A program made the translations under genes and the position numbers. The notes below the pieces were generated by a model. That model saw only the letters and a list, made by a program, of their open reading frames with translations, did not search any database and was not told the origin of the DNA. This document shows positions 16,793-25,217 of a stretch of 64,000 nt of DNA, piece after piece (the first letter of the stretch is position 1; each line of letters opens with the position of its first letter). Source of the DNA: Cytobacillus purgationiresistens (GTDB lineage Bacteria > Bacillota > Bacilli > Bacillales > Cytobacillaceae); contig NZ_JAUSUB010000028.1 in the NCBI RefSeq assembly GCF_030813235.1, positions 1-64,000 of the forward strand, written 5' to 3'.

Positions 16793-16842
16793 AAAAAAAT
16801 CCCTCCTGAATCGTTTTATGTAATCAAAACGAATCAGAAGGG
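16793..16842 (-). terminator. hairpin and T run in front of the oxidoreductase (glpQ terminator)
   Basis: On the minus strand a 16-base stem (5' arm 16827-16842, 3' arm 16801-16816, 14 of 16 paired) is followed by ATTTTTTT, ending at the oxidoreductase start codon. The 3' arm contains its ribosome binding site. It should terminate transcripts coming from the upstream glycerophosphodiesterase gene. Confidence 0.8.
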
Positions 16843-16854
16843 GTTTTTGTGACA
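16828..16854 (-). promoter_or_regulatory. ECF41 promoter of the oxidoreductase-sigma operon
   Basis: Minus-strand -35 TGTCACA (16848-16854) is an exact match to the published ECF41 -35 element. It is followed after 16 bases by CGTT (16828-16831), one base off the ECF41 -10 CGTC. Transcription should begin around 16821, inside the loop of the terminator hairpin. Confidence 0.75.
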
Positions 16855-16865
16855 TTTACCAGAAA

Positions 16866-17705
16866 TTATTTTTTCGGTTTTACATAGTCAGGGTAATCTG
16901 TAATGATACCGTCAACTTTCATTTCCAGAAGGAATTGTGCTGCTTCAGGGGTGCGAACTGTCCATGATTGAATTTTCATTCCGTTCATATGAACAAGATC
17001 AACAAGCTCCTTATTGACAAGCCCATAGCTCGGATTGAAATAATCGGCGTACTTAGAGAACTCTTTAAGCGCAGCTTCAGACGTGTCCTTGGCATTAGAA
17101 GTTAGTACACCAATCGGTACTCTTGGCAGCATCTTATCTATTTTCTTCATTGACTCAAAATTAAATGACTGAACAATGATCTTTTCATTTTTCGGTTTAT
17201 CCATATTACGTTTTTTCAATTTCTGTGTTACTTGCTCTTCTATTCCAGGGTAAAGTTCAGGAGATTTGAGTTCAATAAGAATGCCAATTTTGCCGCGATA
17301 ACGATCCAGTACTTCATCAAAGGTAGGAATTTTTTCACCAGAGAATTGCTCGCCCATCCAGCTACCAGCATCAAGTTGGTTCATCTCAGCAAAGGATAAG
17401 TCTTTCACATTGCCTGTTCCATCTGTCGTCCGATCAACAGTTGTATCGTGAATAACGACCAGTTCCCCATCCTTGCTGCGCTGAACATCGATTTCGATAT
17501 AATCTGCTTTCATCTGAAAAGCCTTATCAAATGCGGCAATCGTATTTTCCGGTGCATAGCCTGACGCGCCTCGATGAGCAATATTTGCGATCTTTTTAGA
17601 ATGCCCATCATCAGGTCCCTTGGCAAATCCCTCTTGAAACGGGGTGAAAATTAATGTCATTGCAAGTGCAGAACCAACCAGCATAGCTTTTTTCATTCTC
17701 ATCAT
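16866..17705 (-). CDS. secreted glycerophosphodiester phosphodiesterase (GlpQ-like)
   Basis: 279 residues. An N-terminal signal peptide (charged MRMKK, hydrophobic 7-20, likely cleavage after GFA) is followed by a GDPD TIM barrel. The active-site residues are visible: HRG (His44-Arg45), the metal ligands in YIEIDVQ (Glu71, Asp73) and the second histidine in VVIHDTTVDRTTDGTG (His86). It hydrolyses deacylated phospholipids to glycerol-3-phosphate and an alcohol outside the cell, and related enzymes attack wall teichoic acid. AGGAGATG precedes the start; three closely spaced in-frame ATGs make the exact start uncertain by up to three codons. No glpT transporter is next to it. Confidence 0.88.
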   Translation of the reverse strand: MMRMKKAMLVGSALAMTLIFTPFQEGFAKGPDDGHSKKIANIAHRGASGYAPENTIAAFDKAFQMKADYIEIDVQRSKDGELVVIHDTTVDRTTDGTGNVKDLSFAEMNQLDAGSWMGEQFSGEKIPTFDEVLDRYRGKIGILIELKSPELYPGIEEQVTQKLKKRNMDKPKNEKIIVQSFNFESMKKIDKMLPRVPIGVLTSNAKDTSEAALKEFSKYADYFNPSYGLVNKELVDLVHMNGMKIQSWTVRTPEAAQFLLEMKVDGIITDYPDYVKPKK

Positions 17706-17856
17706 CTCCTATTATTTGTCCTCATAGAAATGATATTAAAGAAATATGTAGCCAGTGTGGGCTATACATGTAGAAATTTTATAGAATAGTAAAAAAATTC
17801 AGTTCCTTCCTCATGGATTTTTTTACAAAACCATTAGGAACATAGTTGGGTAAACG

Positions 17857-18639
17857 CTAGTCTTCAATAAGAGCTTCCTTTACGTTGTGCAAGGTTTCAT
17901 CGCTAATATGACATTCTTCACGAAGATAGTCGTGAATGGTATCGTATTTTGCAAAGATTTTTGAATAGGCATGATCCAAATATTCTTGGCGAACCTCAAG
18001 TACAGGCTTTAGCTTTTCCGGAGTTAAACGGAATAAGGTAATCCATTTGAGTGTATTCTCCATTTTCTTCATTCTTGGTCCAATCAGCTCATTTGAATGC
18101 AAATACTGTTTTGTTACTGCTTCGTATGGAACACCAACAGACATTTGTAATAACGAAGAAATAAATCCTGTCCGATCCTTACCACCGGTGCAATGAATAA
18201 GAGCAGGGAGATTCTTCTCATTAGCTAAAAGCTCAAACATCCGCTTGATTTCATTTTGACAATCAAAGGCCATATACTGATACATATCCTTCATAATGAC
18301 TTCAAAATCAATAGATGATGATTTACTCATCATAAATTTAAAGAAATCCATATGCGTGATTTCCCAGCTCTTATCATTAATAGACACATGAACAAGCTGT
18401 ATTCCGCTGTTCGCTTTAATTCTGCTTGGCTTCGATTTCTGTTCTGAAGCCGTCCTTAAGTCACAAATCATCTTAATATCTAATTCATTAATTTTAGCAA
18501 TATCACGTGGAGATAGGCGAGATAATTCATCCGATCTAAATAAAACACCATTTCTCATTCTCTGCCCGTTCTCTGTTTCTAGACCGCCTAAATCTCTAAA
18601 ATTATAAACACCATCAAATTTTTCCATTATATCAATCAT
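17857..18639 (-). CDS. protein tyrosine/serine phosphatase, IphP family
   Basis: 260 residues. It opens with the family motif GVYNFRDLGGL and has the cysteine-phosphatase loop HCTGGKDRTG (Cys150, Arg156), plus the general-acid region before it. This family includes secreted Listeria LipA and bacterial lipid/protein phosphatases. No signal peptide is visible here, so it is probably cytoplasmic. GAGGAG lies 9 bases before the ATG. It is monocistronic and the substrate is unknown. Confidence 0.82.
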   Translation of the reverse strand: MIDIMEKFDGVYNFRDLGGLETENGQRMRNGVLFRSDELSRLSPRDIAKINELDIKMICDLRTASEQKSKPSRIKANSGIQLVHVSINDKSWEITHMDFFKFMMSKSSSIDFEVIMKDMYQYMAFDCQNEIKRMFELLANEKNLPALIHCTGGKDRTGFISSLLQMSVGVPYEAVTKQYLHSNELIGPRMKKMENTLKWITLFRLTPEKLKPVLEVRQEYLDHAYSKIFAKYDTIHDYLREECHISDETLHNVKEALIED

Positions 18640-18797
18640 TCATTATTACTCCTCTAATTTTCATTCATTATGAAATCGCTTTCGGGTTATGTAGATTCTA
18701 ACATACAATAAGGCTTGTCCTGAAAAAAAAATGAATTGTGCACTGTCCAGCTTTATCTTATCACTGGATTGCACAACTCTACTATTAAACCGCCAAT

Positions 18798-18986
18798 TTA
18801 TCTTCCTTTCAAAAACAAAATAACAATCGCCAAAAAAGTGATACCTGTAATAAAAATTGTTCCTAGACCAACACGATATACAACATATACATTTGTATTT
18901 TTAAAAACGCTCACAAGAATAAATATGCCAAGAAAAGCTCCGAGTATAAGAATCAGTGGAGTAAATTTATTTCTCTTTCTGTACAA
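18798..18986 (-). CDS. small two-helix membrane protein
   Basis: 62 residues: a basic N-terminus (MYRKRNK), then two hydrophobic helices (about 9-28 and 38-58), ending FLKGR. The start is a TTG, with AAAGGGG 8 bases upstream. I do not recognise the family and can assign no function. The good ribosome binding site and clean membrane topology argue for a real gene. Confidence 0.55.
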   Translation of the reverse strand: MYRKRNKFTPLILILGAFLGIFILVSVFKNTNVYVVYRVGLGTIFITGITFLAIVILFLKGR

Positions 18987-19129
18987 ATGAATCAGCCCCT
19001 TTCGGAAGCCTCAATTTAGCACTATATTACAAACTATGTTTACGACATCTTGTATTATTCCGGTGTCCTGCATACAATCTCCACAACTTTCAAATATAAT
19101 AGAAGGAAGTAAAAGGGTTGGGTGATTAG

Positions 19130-20521
19130 ATGAAAAAACTATCAATTAAACTCGGATTAGTCTTCTTTTTAATTATTTTCGGCTTGGAGGTTTCCATGTT
19201 CTTTTTCCTCCATTCAGCGCTCGTTGATTCTCGGGTAGAGGAAGAGCTCATCGCCTTGCAGGCAAGAGGCAATTCCCACCGTGATATTCTTGAGAAGAAC
19301 TTTGATCAGATGACCCTTTCCCATGTTGCCTTAATGGAATCTGAGGCAAATACGGATGTCGTTGTTACTGACAAAAACAAGAATGTACTCGATACGTCTT
19401 TACCGCCTCAATCAGTTGAAAAGTATATTAAGGAGAGCTCTACTGATATTCCAAGAGAAGGAATAATTGTTGAAGAACATTGGAAGGACGAAGCCTATAT
19501 TGCCACAGTAAGTCCCATTCAAGGGCAACATGCCGGGTACGTCTATATGTTTCAAAACACTGACTCCATTCATGCCCTGATTGATCGTCTCAATAAACAC
19601 TTCCTTATTACCGGTCTAATAGCGGTTGCACTCACGATTGCCATCATTATTATTTTATCCAAAGGACTTGTGAAGCCTCTAAATAAAATGAAGGCAGCCA
19701 CAGCAAAAATAAGCAAAGGCGATTTTTCCGTCACCCTCCCGAAAACAGGAAATGATGAACTTGGCGAACTCTCCAAATCAATTCAATTACTCGCCAATGA
19801 TCTCAATTACTTAAGAAAAGAACGATCCGACTTTCTCGCTAGCATTTCTCATGAACTTCGCACACCACTCACTTATATTAAAGGGTATGCTGATATTGTT
19901 CAGAACCGAAATCTTACCCCGGGAGAACGTAGAAATTACTTAAATATCATTACGGAAGAAACCAAGCGCTTATCTGATTTAGTCACGGATCTATTTGACC
20001 TTGCAAAAATTGATAATAATTCATTCGTGATTCATAAGGAACCAATCGATTTACCAGACTTCATCAGAAGAATCGAACAAAAACTCACACCAGCCTTTCA
20101 AGAAAAAAAGATGAAGCTTATAGTCCATTGCCCAACGAAGCTTTATGTACTGGCTGACCCTGCAAGACTTGAGCAGATTCTTTATAACCTTTTAGATAAT
20201 GCACTGAAATACTCTAAATCGGGAACATTTACTGAATTAACCGTTCATATCAACGATCAAGACGTTCATATAATCATCAAAGACACCGGAAAAGGTATTC
20301 CAGCTGAGGATCTTCCCCATTTGTTTAACAGATTTTATCGTGTGGAAAAATCACGAACAAGAGCCTCAGGCGGTTCAGGAATGGGACTTGCCATTGTAAA
20401 AGAGCTTATTACTGCTCATGGAGGCACCATAACACTTGAGAGCGATATGGGAAAAGGTACGCAACTTGACATACGATTGGAAGGAGCTTTACTAAATGAA
20501 GACGATCTTACTCGTGGATGA
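19130..20521 (+). CDS. membrane sensor histidine kinase
   Basis: 463 residues. Transmembrane helix 1 (about 8-28), an extracytoplasmic sensor (about 30-155), helix 2 (about 157-178) and HAMP (about 179-230) lead to HisKA with phospho-acceptor His241 in SISHELRTPLTYIKGY. The ATPase domain has the N box (NLLDNALKYS), G1 (DTGKGIPAEDLPHLF) and G2 (GGSGMGLAIV). It overlaps the response-regulator gene by 26 bases. The sensor has no recognised ligand motif. A TATAAT box at 19095-19100, preceded by CAACTTTC, resembles the promoter of the downstream ydhK gene. This suggests autoregulation of the system. Confidence 0.88.
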   Translation: MKKLSIKLGLVFFLIIFGLEVSMFFFLHSALVDSRVEEELIALQARGNSHRDILEKNFDQMTLSHVALMESEANTDVVVTDKNKNVLDTSLPPQSVEKYIKESSTDIPREGIIVEEHWKDEAYIATVSPIQGQHAGYVYMFQNTDSIHALIDRLNKHFLITGLIAVALTIAIIIILSKGLVKPLNKMKAATAKISKGDFSVTLPKTGNDELGELSKSIQLLANDLNYLRKERSDFLASISHELRTPLTYIKGYADIVQNRNLTPGERRNYLNIITEETKRLSDLVTDLFDLAKIDNNSFVIHKEPIDLPDFIRRIEQKLTPAFQEKKMKLIVHCPTKLYVLADPARLEQILYNLLDNALKYSKSGTFTELTVHINDQDVHIIIKDTGKGIPAEDLPHLFNRFYRVEKSRTRASGGSGMGLAIVKELITAHGGTITLESDMGKGTQLDIRLEGALLNEDDLTRG

Positions 20522-21167
20522 TGAAGAAAGAATGCTGGACTTACTTTCCTTATACTTAACGCCAATGGGATACCAATGCATAAAGACAAGCTCGGCTGCA
20601 AAAGCTTTTACGTTCTTAGAAAATAATCATGCAGACTTAATTCTATTAGATGTGATGATGCCGGAAACTGACGGCTGGCAAGCTTGTAAGGAAATCAAAA
20701 CCTACTGGGATATTCCAATTATTATGCTCACCGCCAAAAGCGACAAGCCTGATATTGTAAAGGGATTAAGAATCGGTGCAGATGATTATATCTTAAAGCC
20801 CTTTGACGAACACGAACTCGCCGCTAGAATAGAGGCCGTTCTAAGACGCGGGAAACAAGAAGAAGAAACGTTAACCTTTAAAGGATTAACCCTAAAAAGG
20901 AATTCCTTTGAACTCCTATTTGATAATGAGACGATTCCCTCTACCCCAAAGGAATTCGCTATGATGGAATTATTCTTAAAGCACCCTAACAAGGTGTTCA
21001 CCCGGGAGCATTTGATTTCCTCAGCCTGGGGGTATGGTGTATCCATTGAAGATCGTACCATTGATTCTCATGTACGCAACCTGAGAGAAAAGCTTCGCCA
21101 AGCAGGCTTCCCAGCTGACGAGTATTTGCTTACGGTATGGGGGATTGGCTATAAATGGGCAAGTTAG
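20496..21167 (+). CDS. OmpR/PhoB-family response regulator
   Basis: 223 residues. The receiver domain has the acidic pocket DDEE (about 8-11), phospho-acceptor Asp52 (LILLDVMMPE), the conserved Thr/Ala (MLTAKSD) and Lys (LKPFD). A winged helix follows at about 125-222, ending TVWGIGYKW. It is partner of the overlapping histidine kinase. Probable targets are its own operon and the adjacent ydhK gene, both of which have a weak -35 and a CAAACTTTC-like sequence in front of the -10. Direct repeats spaced by 11 bases are what dimers of this family bind. Confidence 0.9.
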   Translation: MKTILLVDDEERMLDLLSLYLTPMGYQCIKTSSAAKAFTFLENNHADLILLDVMMPETDGWQACKEIKTYWDIPIIMLTAKSDKPDIVKGLRIGADDYILKPFDEHELAARIEAVLRRGKQEEETLTFKGLTLKRNSFELLFDNETIPSTPKEFAMMELFLKHPNKVFTREHLISSAWGYGVSIEDRTIDSHVRNLREKLRQAGFPADEYLLTVWGIGYKWAS

Positions 21168-21289
21168 GTCGTTTTTAAGGAAATAAACGGTCAATACCAA
21201 AATCTGCAATATCTCTTTTAGTCAAAAGAAATTGTTATAATCCTAGTTAAAATTGGCAAATTTAAAACCTATCAGCACTTCCTTCATAA

Positions 21290-21314
21290 TTTCTGCAAAC
21301 TTTCTCATTATAAT
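21290..21314 (+). promoter_or_regulatory. ydhK promoter with 11-bp-spaced direct repeats
   Basis: TTTCTGC (21290) and TTTCTCA (21301) are direct repeats 11 bases apart, placed where a -35 box would be. They stand immediately upstream of a perfect TATAAT (21309-21314) that lacks a good -35 hexamer. This is the usual layout of a promoter activated by an OmpR-type regulator. It is an inference from sequence layout. Confidence 0.55.
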
Positions 21315-21346
21315 GAAGGAAATTCGAAAAGGGAGTAGAATGAACT

Positions 21347-21898
21347 ATGAATAAATTTGCCTTAGGCATTATCTCAATTGCAGCAGCATTCACTTTATCT
21401 GCTTGCTCAGAAAATCAAGAGAACGCCAAACCAAAAAATGAAAACGAAGACCATGCAGAAATGGATCACTCAAGCTCAGGTGAGATTCCAGATGGATTAA
21501 CCGAAGCTGAAAATCCAACATATAAAGTCGGCAGTACGGCACTGATTAAAGATGGTCATATGGAAGGCATGGAAGGCGCAGAGGCAACTATTGTCGGGGC
21601 ATATGACACAATTGCTTATGTCATATCCTATTCTCCAACGAACGGCAGTGAAAAAGTAGAAGATCATAAATGGATCATACATGAGGAAATACCTGATGCA
21701 GGAGAAGAACCACTCGAACCAGGAACAGAAATTGAAACCGATGCAGCTCATATGAAAGGTATGGAGGGCGCAACTGTTGAAATCGTGTCTGCAGAGACAA
21801 CAACCGTTTATATGATTGATTACACGCCTACGAATGGCGGCGAAGAGGTAACAAATCATAAATGGGTTACTGAAGATGAGTTGGAGGCTGTGAAATAA
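21347..21898 (+). CDS. ydhK: YdhK-family (DUF1541) lipoprotein
   Basis: 183 residues. A lipoprotein signal with lipobox LSAC (Cys20) is followed by an acidic, low-complexity linker. Two DUF1541 repeats come next (about 60-118 and 125-180). Each contains G-x-HM-x-GM(E)GA, a T-x-Y-(M/V)-I-(D/S)Y-(S/T)PTNG stretch and a final DHKW/NHKW. The repeated His-Met pairs could bind copper, but that is speculation. It is anchored outside the membrane. The two-component system immediately upstream is the likely regulator. AAGGGAG precedes the start and a terminator follows the stop directly. Confidence 0.82.
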   Translation: MNKFALGIISIAAAFTLSACSENQENAKPKNENEDHAEMDHSSSGEIPDGLTEAENPTYKVGSTALIKDGHMEGMEGAEATIVGAYDTIAYVISYSPTNGSEKVEDHKWIIHEEIPDAGEEPLEPGTEIETDAAHMKGMEGATVEIVSAETTTVYMIDYTPTNGGEEVTNHKWVTEDELEAVK

Positions 21899-21924
21899 AG
21901 GCTGCGGTTCGTAGCCTTTTTTTT
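21897..21924 (+). terminator. ydhK terminator
   Basis: AAAGGCT...AGCCTTT stem with a 9-base loop and a run of T. It begins inside the stop codon. Confidence 0.85.
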
Positions 21925-22050
21925 GTGACTTGGTTTTGGATTAATTGTTTGTTAGCTGTTTGGACTAGCGGTCGGGGAGCATGGAAATCTTGTTGATCGT
22001 GGATTAGTTTGATCTGGTTTGTACCTGGATAGTATTTGAATATTGCAGAT

Positions 22051-22596
22051 GGGCACTAGTTGAGCAATCTAGTTTACCCTTTGTTCTTTTTTCGGCGTGC
22101 TCGGGCACTAGTTGAGCAATCTAGTTTACCCTTTGCTCTTTTTTCGGCGTGTTCGGGGCACTAGTTGAGCAATCTAGTTTACCCTTTGCTCTTTTTTCGG
22201 CGTGTCAGGGCACTAGTTGAGCAATCTAGTTTACCCTTTGCTCTTTTTTCGACGTGTTCGGGCACTAGTTGAGCAATCTAGTTTACCCTTTGTTCTTTTT
22301 TCGGCGTGCTGAGGCACTAGTTGAGCAATCTAGTTTACCCTTTGCTCTTTTTTCGACGTGTTCGGGCACTAGTTGAGCAATCTAGTTTACCCTTTGCTCT
22401 TTTTTCGGCGTGTCAGGGCATTAGTTTAGCAATCTAGTTTACCCTTTGTTCTTTTTTCGGCGTGCTCGGGAACTAGTTGAGCAATCTAGTTTACCCTTTG
22501 CTCTTTTTTCGGCGTGTTTGGGCACAAGTTTAGCAATCTAGTTTACCCTTTGCTCTTTTTTCGGGGTGTCAGGGCACTAGTTGAGCAATCTAGTTA
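22051..22596. repeat. 52-bp tandem repeat array, ten full copies plus a partial one
   Basis: Units begin (GGGCACTAGTTG or a variant) at 22051, 22103, 22156, 22208, 22260, 22312, 22364, 22416, 22468, 22520 and 22572. The spacing is 52 bases, once 53. Each holds two overlapping hairpins. One is ACTAG/CTAGT. The other is GAGCAA...TTGCTC followed by TTTTTT, which looks like a weak plus-strand terminator. Copies with TTGTTC keep the stem through a G-T wobble. No open frame runs through the array. It fills the gap between ydhK and a convergent membrane-protein gene. Confidence 0.93.
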
Positions 22597-22696
22597 ACTC
22601 CTAATCTGGCTAAAATAAAGAGTAAAAGCGGCAGTAAGTAGGCAGAAAATTGAAGGTAGAGGACGCCTTATCTCTGTCTTCATTCCTTCTCCCCTC

Positions 22697-23350
22697 TCAT
22701 AGCCACCGCTGTCCTCCGTCTACTTCTATTACTATATTCACCATATCCGACCTGCCCACAATATAATCTCTATCTGCTGCATTTATATTTATATCAATGA
22801 AAAACACTTCATCCTGCTGCCCTTTTAGTTTGATAGAAAATGGTCCAGCTTCGTTTATCAGAGAGGCTATAGTGATAGGTGCGCCATTTGAATATCTATC
22901 ATCCAGCAAAAGTGATAATTCTATGTCCTCTTTTCCAAAATTTTGTAATGAAAGCTTGCATTGGCCATTCAATGTTGTATCATCAATCAATTCAATATGA
23001 CATTCGCTTTCGTTATGATTAAAAACAACTGCATCTATACCAGAAGCCACCGTTTTTTGATAAGATTCAACAGCTGCCGGTGGCAACCAACCTACAAGGA
23101 CAAACATGATAACAAAAGCAATAAAATGAAACCTTTTTAATCCTTTGCTTATAAAATAGAGAGAGAAAAGTAATAAACAAATTGAAATAAGGCCACTAAC
23201 ATATATACCTGTTCCTACCCTTGTCGGAAGGTTTAAGTTTATTAGCACGTGCTCTATTAGAGGATATTCATTGGGAAAAGGCAAGTTGAGAATAATCAAT
23301 AGTAGAAATATTGAAATCGCGATCACAAAATATCTTATATCTTTAATCAA
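22697..23350 (-). CDS. membrane protein of unknown function
   Basis: 217 residues with three hydrophobic helices (about 7-24, 48-68, 73-92). A probable extracytoplasmic domain of about 120 residues follows, rich in beta strand, and ends in GGQRWL. I do not recognise the family. The start is a TTG with GGAGGG about 13 bases upstream. It is first of a possible minus-strand group with the GNAT and S51-like genes, although each has its own ribosome binding site and gap. Confidence 0.6.
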   Translation of the reverse strand: MIKDIRYFVIAISIFLLLIILNLPFPNEYPLIEHVLINLNLPTRVGTGIYVSGLISICLLLFSLYFISKGLKRFHFIAFVIMFVLVGWLPPAAVESYQKTVASGIDAVVFNHNESECHIELIDDTTLNGQCKLSLQNFGKEDIELSLLLDDRYSNGAPITIASLINEAGPFSIKLKGQQDEVFFIDININAADRDYIVGRSDMVNIVIEVDGGQRWL

Positions 23351-23386
23351 GTTTTAGAATCCCTCCTTCATAAAATACTCACCGCA

Positions 23387-23887
23387 TCATATTAGTTTCC
23401 CCATATAATACTCATCAAAAAATTCTCCATCCTTTACAAATGAACCCCTTTTCACCCCTTCTATATCAAATCCTGATTTTTTATAAAGTGAAACGGCTGC
23501 TTCATTTTCTGTCACGACGGTCAGCTCAAGCCTGGATAACTCTTTTTCACGAGCCCATTGATCTAAATGTTGAAACAGACTTGTGCCAACCCCCATTCCG
23601 CAATAATCTTTTAAAATCCCAACAACTAGATAAGCAGAATGCAAGGTTCTTTTTGCTGTGCCTCCGACAATAATGATATATCCGACTAATTGCTGCTCAT
23701 CAGTCTCAGCCAGCAATATTGCCGAATTCCCTGACCGATTAAATCTATCAATCATTTTCTGCTGTTGTTCAACTGATAGCTTCCTTTCTCCAGCTTCCAT
23801 TAGCATATACTCCGACTGGGCTTCCACCTGCTTGATTAGGATTGCTAGATTCTCTCCATCTCCCACTATTGCCTCTCTTATATGCAT
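23387..23887 (-). CDS. GNAT-family N-acetyltransferase
   Basis: 166 residues. The acetyl-CoA binding core is visible as YLVVGILKDYCGMGVGTSLFQ (motif A, Q/R-x2-G-x-G), followed by ELTVVTENEAAVSLYKKSGFDIEG (motif B). GGAGG lies 8 bases before the ATG. Acceptor unknown. It follows the S51-like gene by 17 bases and is probably co-transcribed with it. Confidence 0.82.
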   Translation of the reverse strand: MHIREAIVGDGENLAILIKQVEAQSEYMLMEAGERKLSVEQQQKMIDRFNRSGNSAILLAETDEQQLVGYIIIVGGTAKRTLHSAYLVVGILKDYCGMGVGTSLFQHLDQWAREKELSRLELTVVTENEAAVSLYKKSGFDIEGVKRGSFVKDGEFFDEYYMGKLI

Positions 23888-23904
23888 GATATTTTCCTCC
23901 GTTG

Positions 23905-24549
23905 TTATACAATCATCTTAAAATAATGAATCCCTTCTCCTTCAATAGAAGCAAGTTGGCCATTCTTAAAATAAATACTTGCTTCATCATCTAATCCGTA
24001 GCCAATGGAGGTGCCGGTTAAATCCATTGCCTTCTTTATATTTTCCTCTTCATCCCACTTTGTAAAATGAGCGCTTAAGACACATCCCTTTATGAAACCC
24101 AATCCCTGTAAAAAAAGCTGCTCTTCTTGCTCGTTATCCCTTGGTGAAATCACACAATGCTCAGGAGTAATTAAGGCACCGGCAGAAAAACCAGCAACTG
24201 GTATACCTTCCTTATATCTTTCTTTGATTACTTCTCCAATTGGTGTATCTACTATATAAGCTCTATATCGCTCCGTATTCCCTCCACAAATAATGATTCC
24301 GGAACAATCAGATAATAGCTTAAGATCTGATGGTGAGGGCCTATGAGATAACAGAACATAGCTAAAATGCTCAATACCATTGGATTCAAGAATATTCCGA
24401 TAGATCGGCATGTAACTTTCCCAACCTTCTCTATCTAAACATAAGATGACGACGCTTCCCTCACTTCTCGAAGACAGTTCAGCGTATGTCTTACCGAATT
24501 CCTCTCCGAATGGTAGACTGCCTCCAAAAAGAAATAGATGTTGGTCCAT
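23905..24549 (-). CDS. peptidase S51 / type 1 glutamine amidotransferase-like protein
   Basis: 214 residues. A Rossmann-like fold has the nucleophile-elbow sequence VAGFSAGALI, with serine where amidotransferases have cysteine, and GIIICGGNTERY upstream. These are as in dipeptidase E/cyanophycinase relatives. The C-terminal YGLDDEASIYFKNGQL is also typical of the S51-like group. It may cleave a dipeptide or isopeptide; the substrate is not known. RBS AAGGTGGGG precedes the ATG. Confidence 0.75.
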   Translation of the reverse strand: MDQHLFLFGGSLPFGEEFGKTYAELSSRSEGSVVILCLDREGWESYMPIYRNILESNGIEHFSYVLLSHRPSPSDLKLLSDCSGIIICGGNTERYRAYIVDTPIGEVIKERYKEGIPVAGFSAGALITPEHCVISPRDNEQEEQLFLQGLGFIKGCVLSAHFTKWDEEENIKKAMDLTGTSIGYGLDDEASIYFKNGQLASIEGEGIHYFKMIV

Positions 24550-24629
24550 CCAATCCCCACCTTTATATCTATTTTTTGGTAATTATATTAAGAAACAGGA
24601 AAAAAGTAAATGAAAAAATTGAATCACGT

Positions 24630-24657
24630 GCAAACTTTTTAATATGAGCGGTACGTC
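24630..24657 (+). promoter_or_regulatory. ECF (SigV-type) promoter of sigV-rsiV
   Basis: GCAAAC (24630-24635), an 18-base spacer and CGTCTA (CGTC at 24654-24657), upstream of sigV. It has the same spacing and -10 as the oatA promoter at 26277, so the sigma factor probably activates its own operon. Confidence 0.72.
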
Positions 24658-24713
24658 TAAAGGTTGTAACACCGTTTACAAAGGATTTTTTTATAAAGGA
24701 GCTCCTAGAGGTA

Positions 24714-25217
24714 ATGAAAAAAAATGATGTGCATGCACGCTTCGTCACCATTGTAAATGATCATAAGGAAGACTTTTATCGCTTAGCTTATAGTTATGTG
24801 AAAAATCAGGAGGATGCATTGGACATTGTGCAGGATTCAATTAAGAAAGCACTTATGTCCATTGATACGATTCAAAATCCTCACGCAATAAAAAGCTGGT
24901 TCTACAAGATTGTTGTACGTACAGCTTTAGATTTTTTAAGAAAACACAAAAGGCTAACTGTTGCAGATGATGGTGTAATAGAATTTTTGAGCAATGGCAA
25001 AGAGGATGATTACGAAAATTTTGATTTGCAGCAAGCGTTAGAAGATCTGCCTGTTCAATATAAAACAGTAATTACTCTTCGTTACTTTGAAGACTTAAAG
25101 ATGGAAGAAATCGCAGAAATTGTGGATGAAAACATAAGCACAGTGAAGACGAGAATCTACCGTGGCTTAAAGCTTTTACGAATCACACTCACAGAGGAGA
25201 ATAAGGCGCATGAATGA
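24714..25217 (+). CDS. sigV: ECF sigma factor SigV
   Basis: 167 residues with only sigma regions 2 (FYRLAYSYVKNQEDALDIVQD) and 4 (LPVQYKTVITLRYFEDLKMEEIAEIV). The gene order sigV-rsiV-oatA is as in B. subtilis, where SigV answers lysozyme by directing O-acetylation of peptidoglycan. It overlaps rsiV by 8 bases. It is the only sigma factor in the window likely to use the TGAAAC-N18-CGTC promoters at 24630 and 26277. Confidence 0.88.
   Translation: MKKNDVHARFVTIVNDHKEDFYRLAYSYVKNQEDALDIVQDSIKKALMSIDTIQNPHAIKSWFYKIVVRTALDFLRKHKRLTVADDGVIEFLSNGKEDDYENFDLQQALEDLPVQYKTVITLRYFEDLKMEEIAEIVDENISTVKTRIYRGLKLLRITLTEENKAHE

Noticed and set aside
22051-22596. CRISPR array
   Set aside because: Units are contiguous 52-bp tandem copies with no unique spacers, and no cas genes lie nearby.
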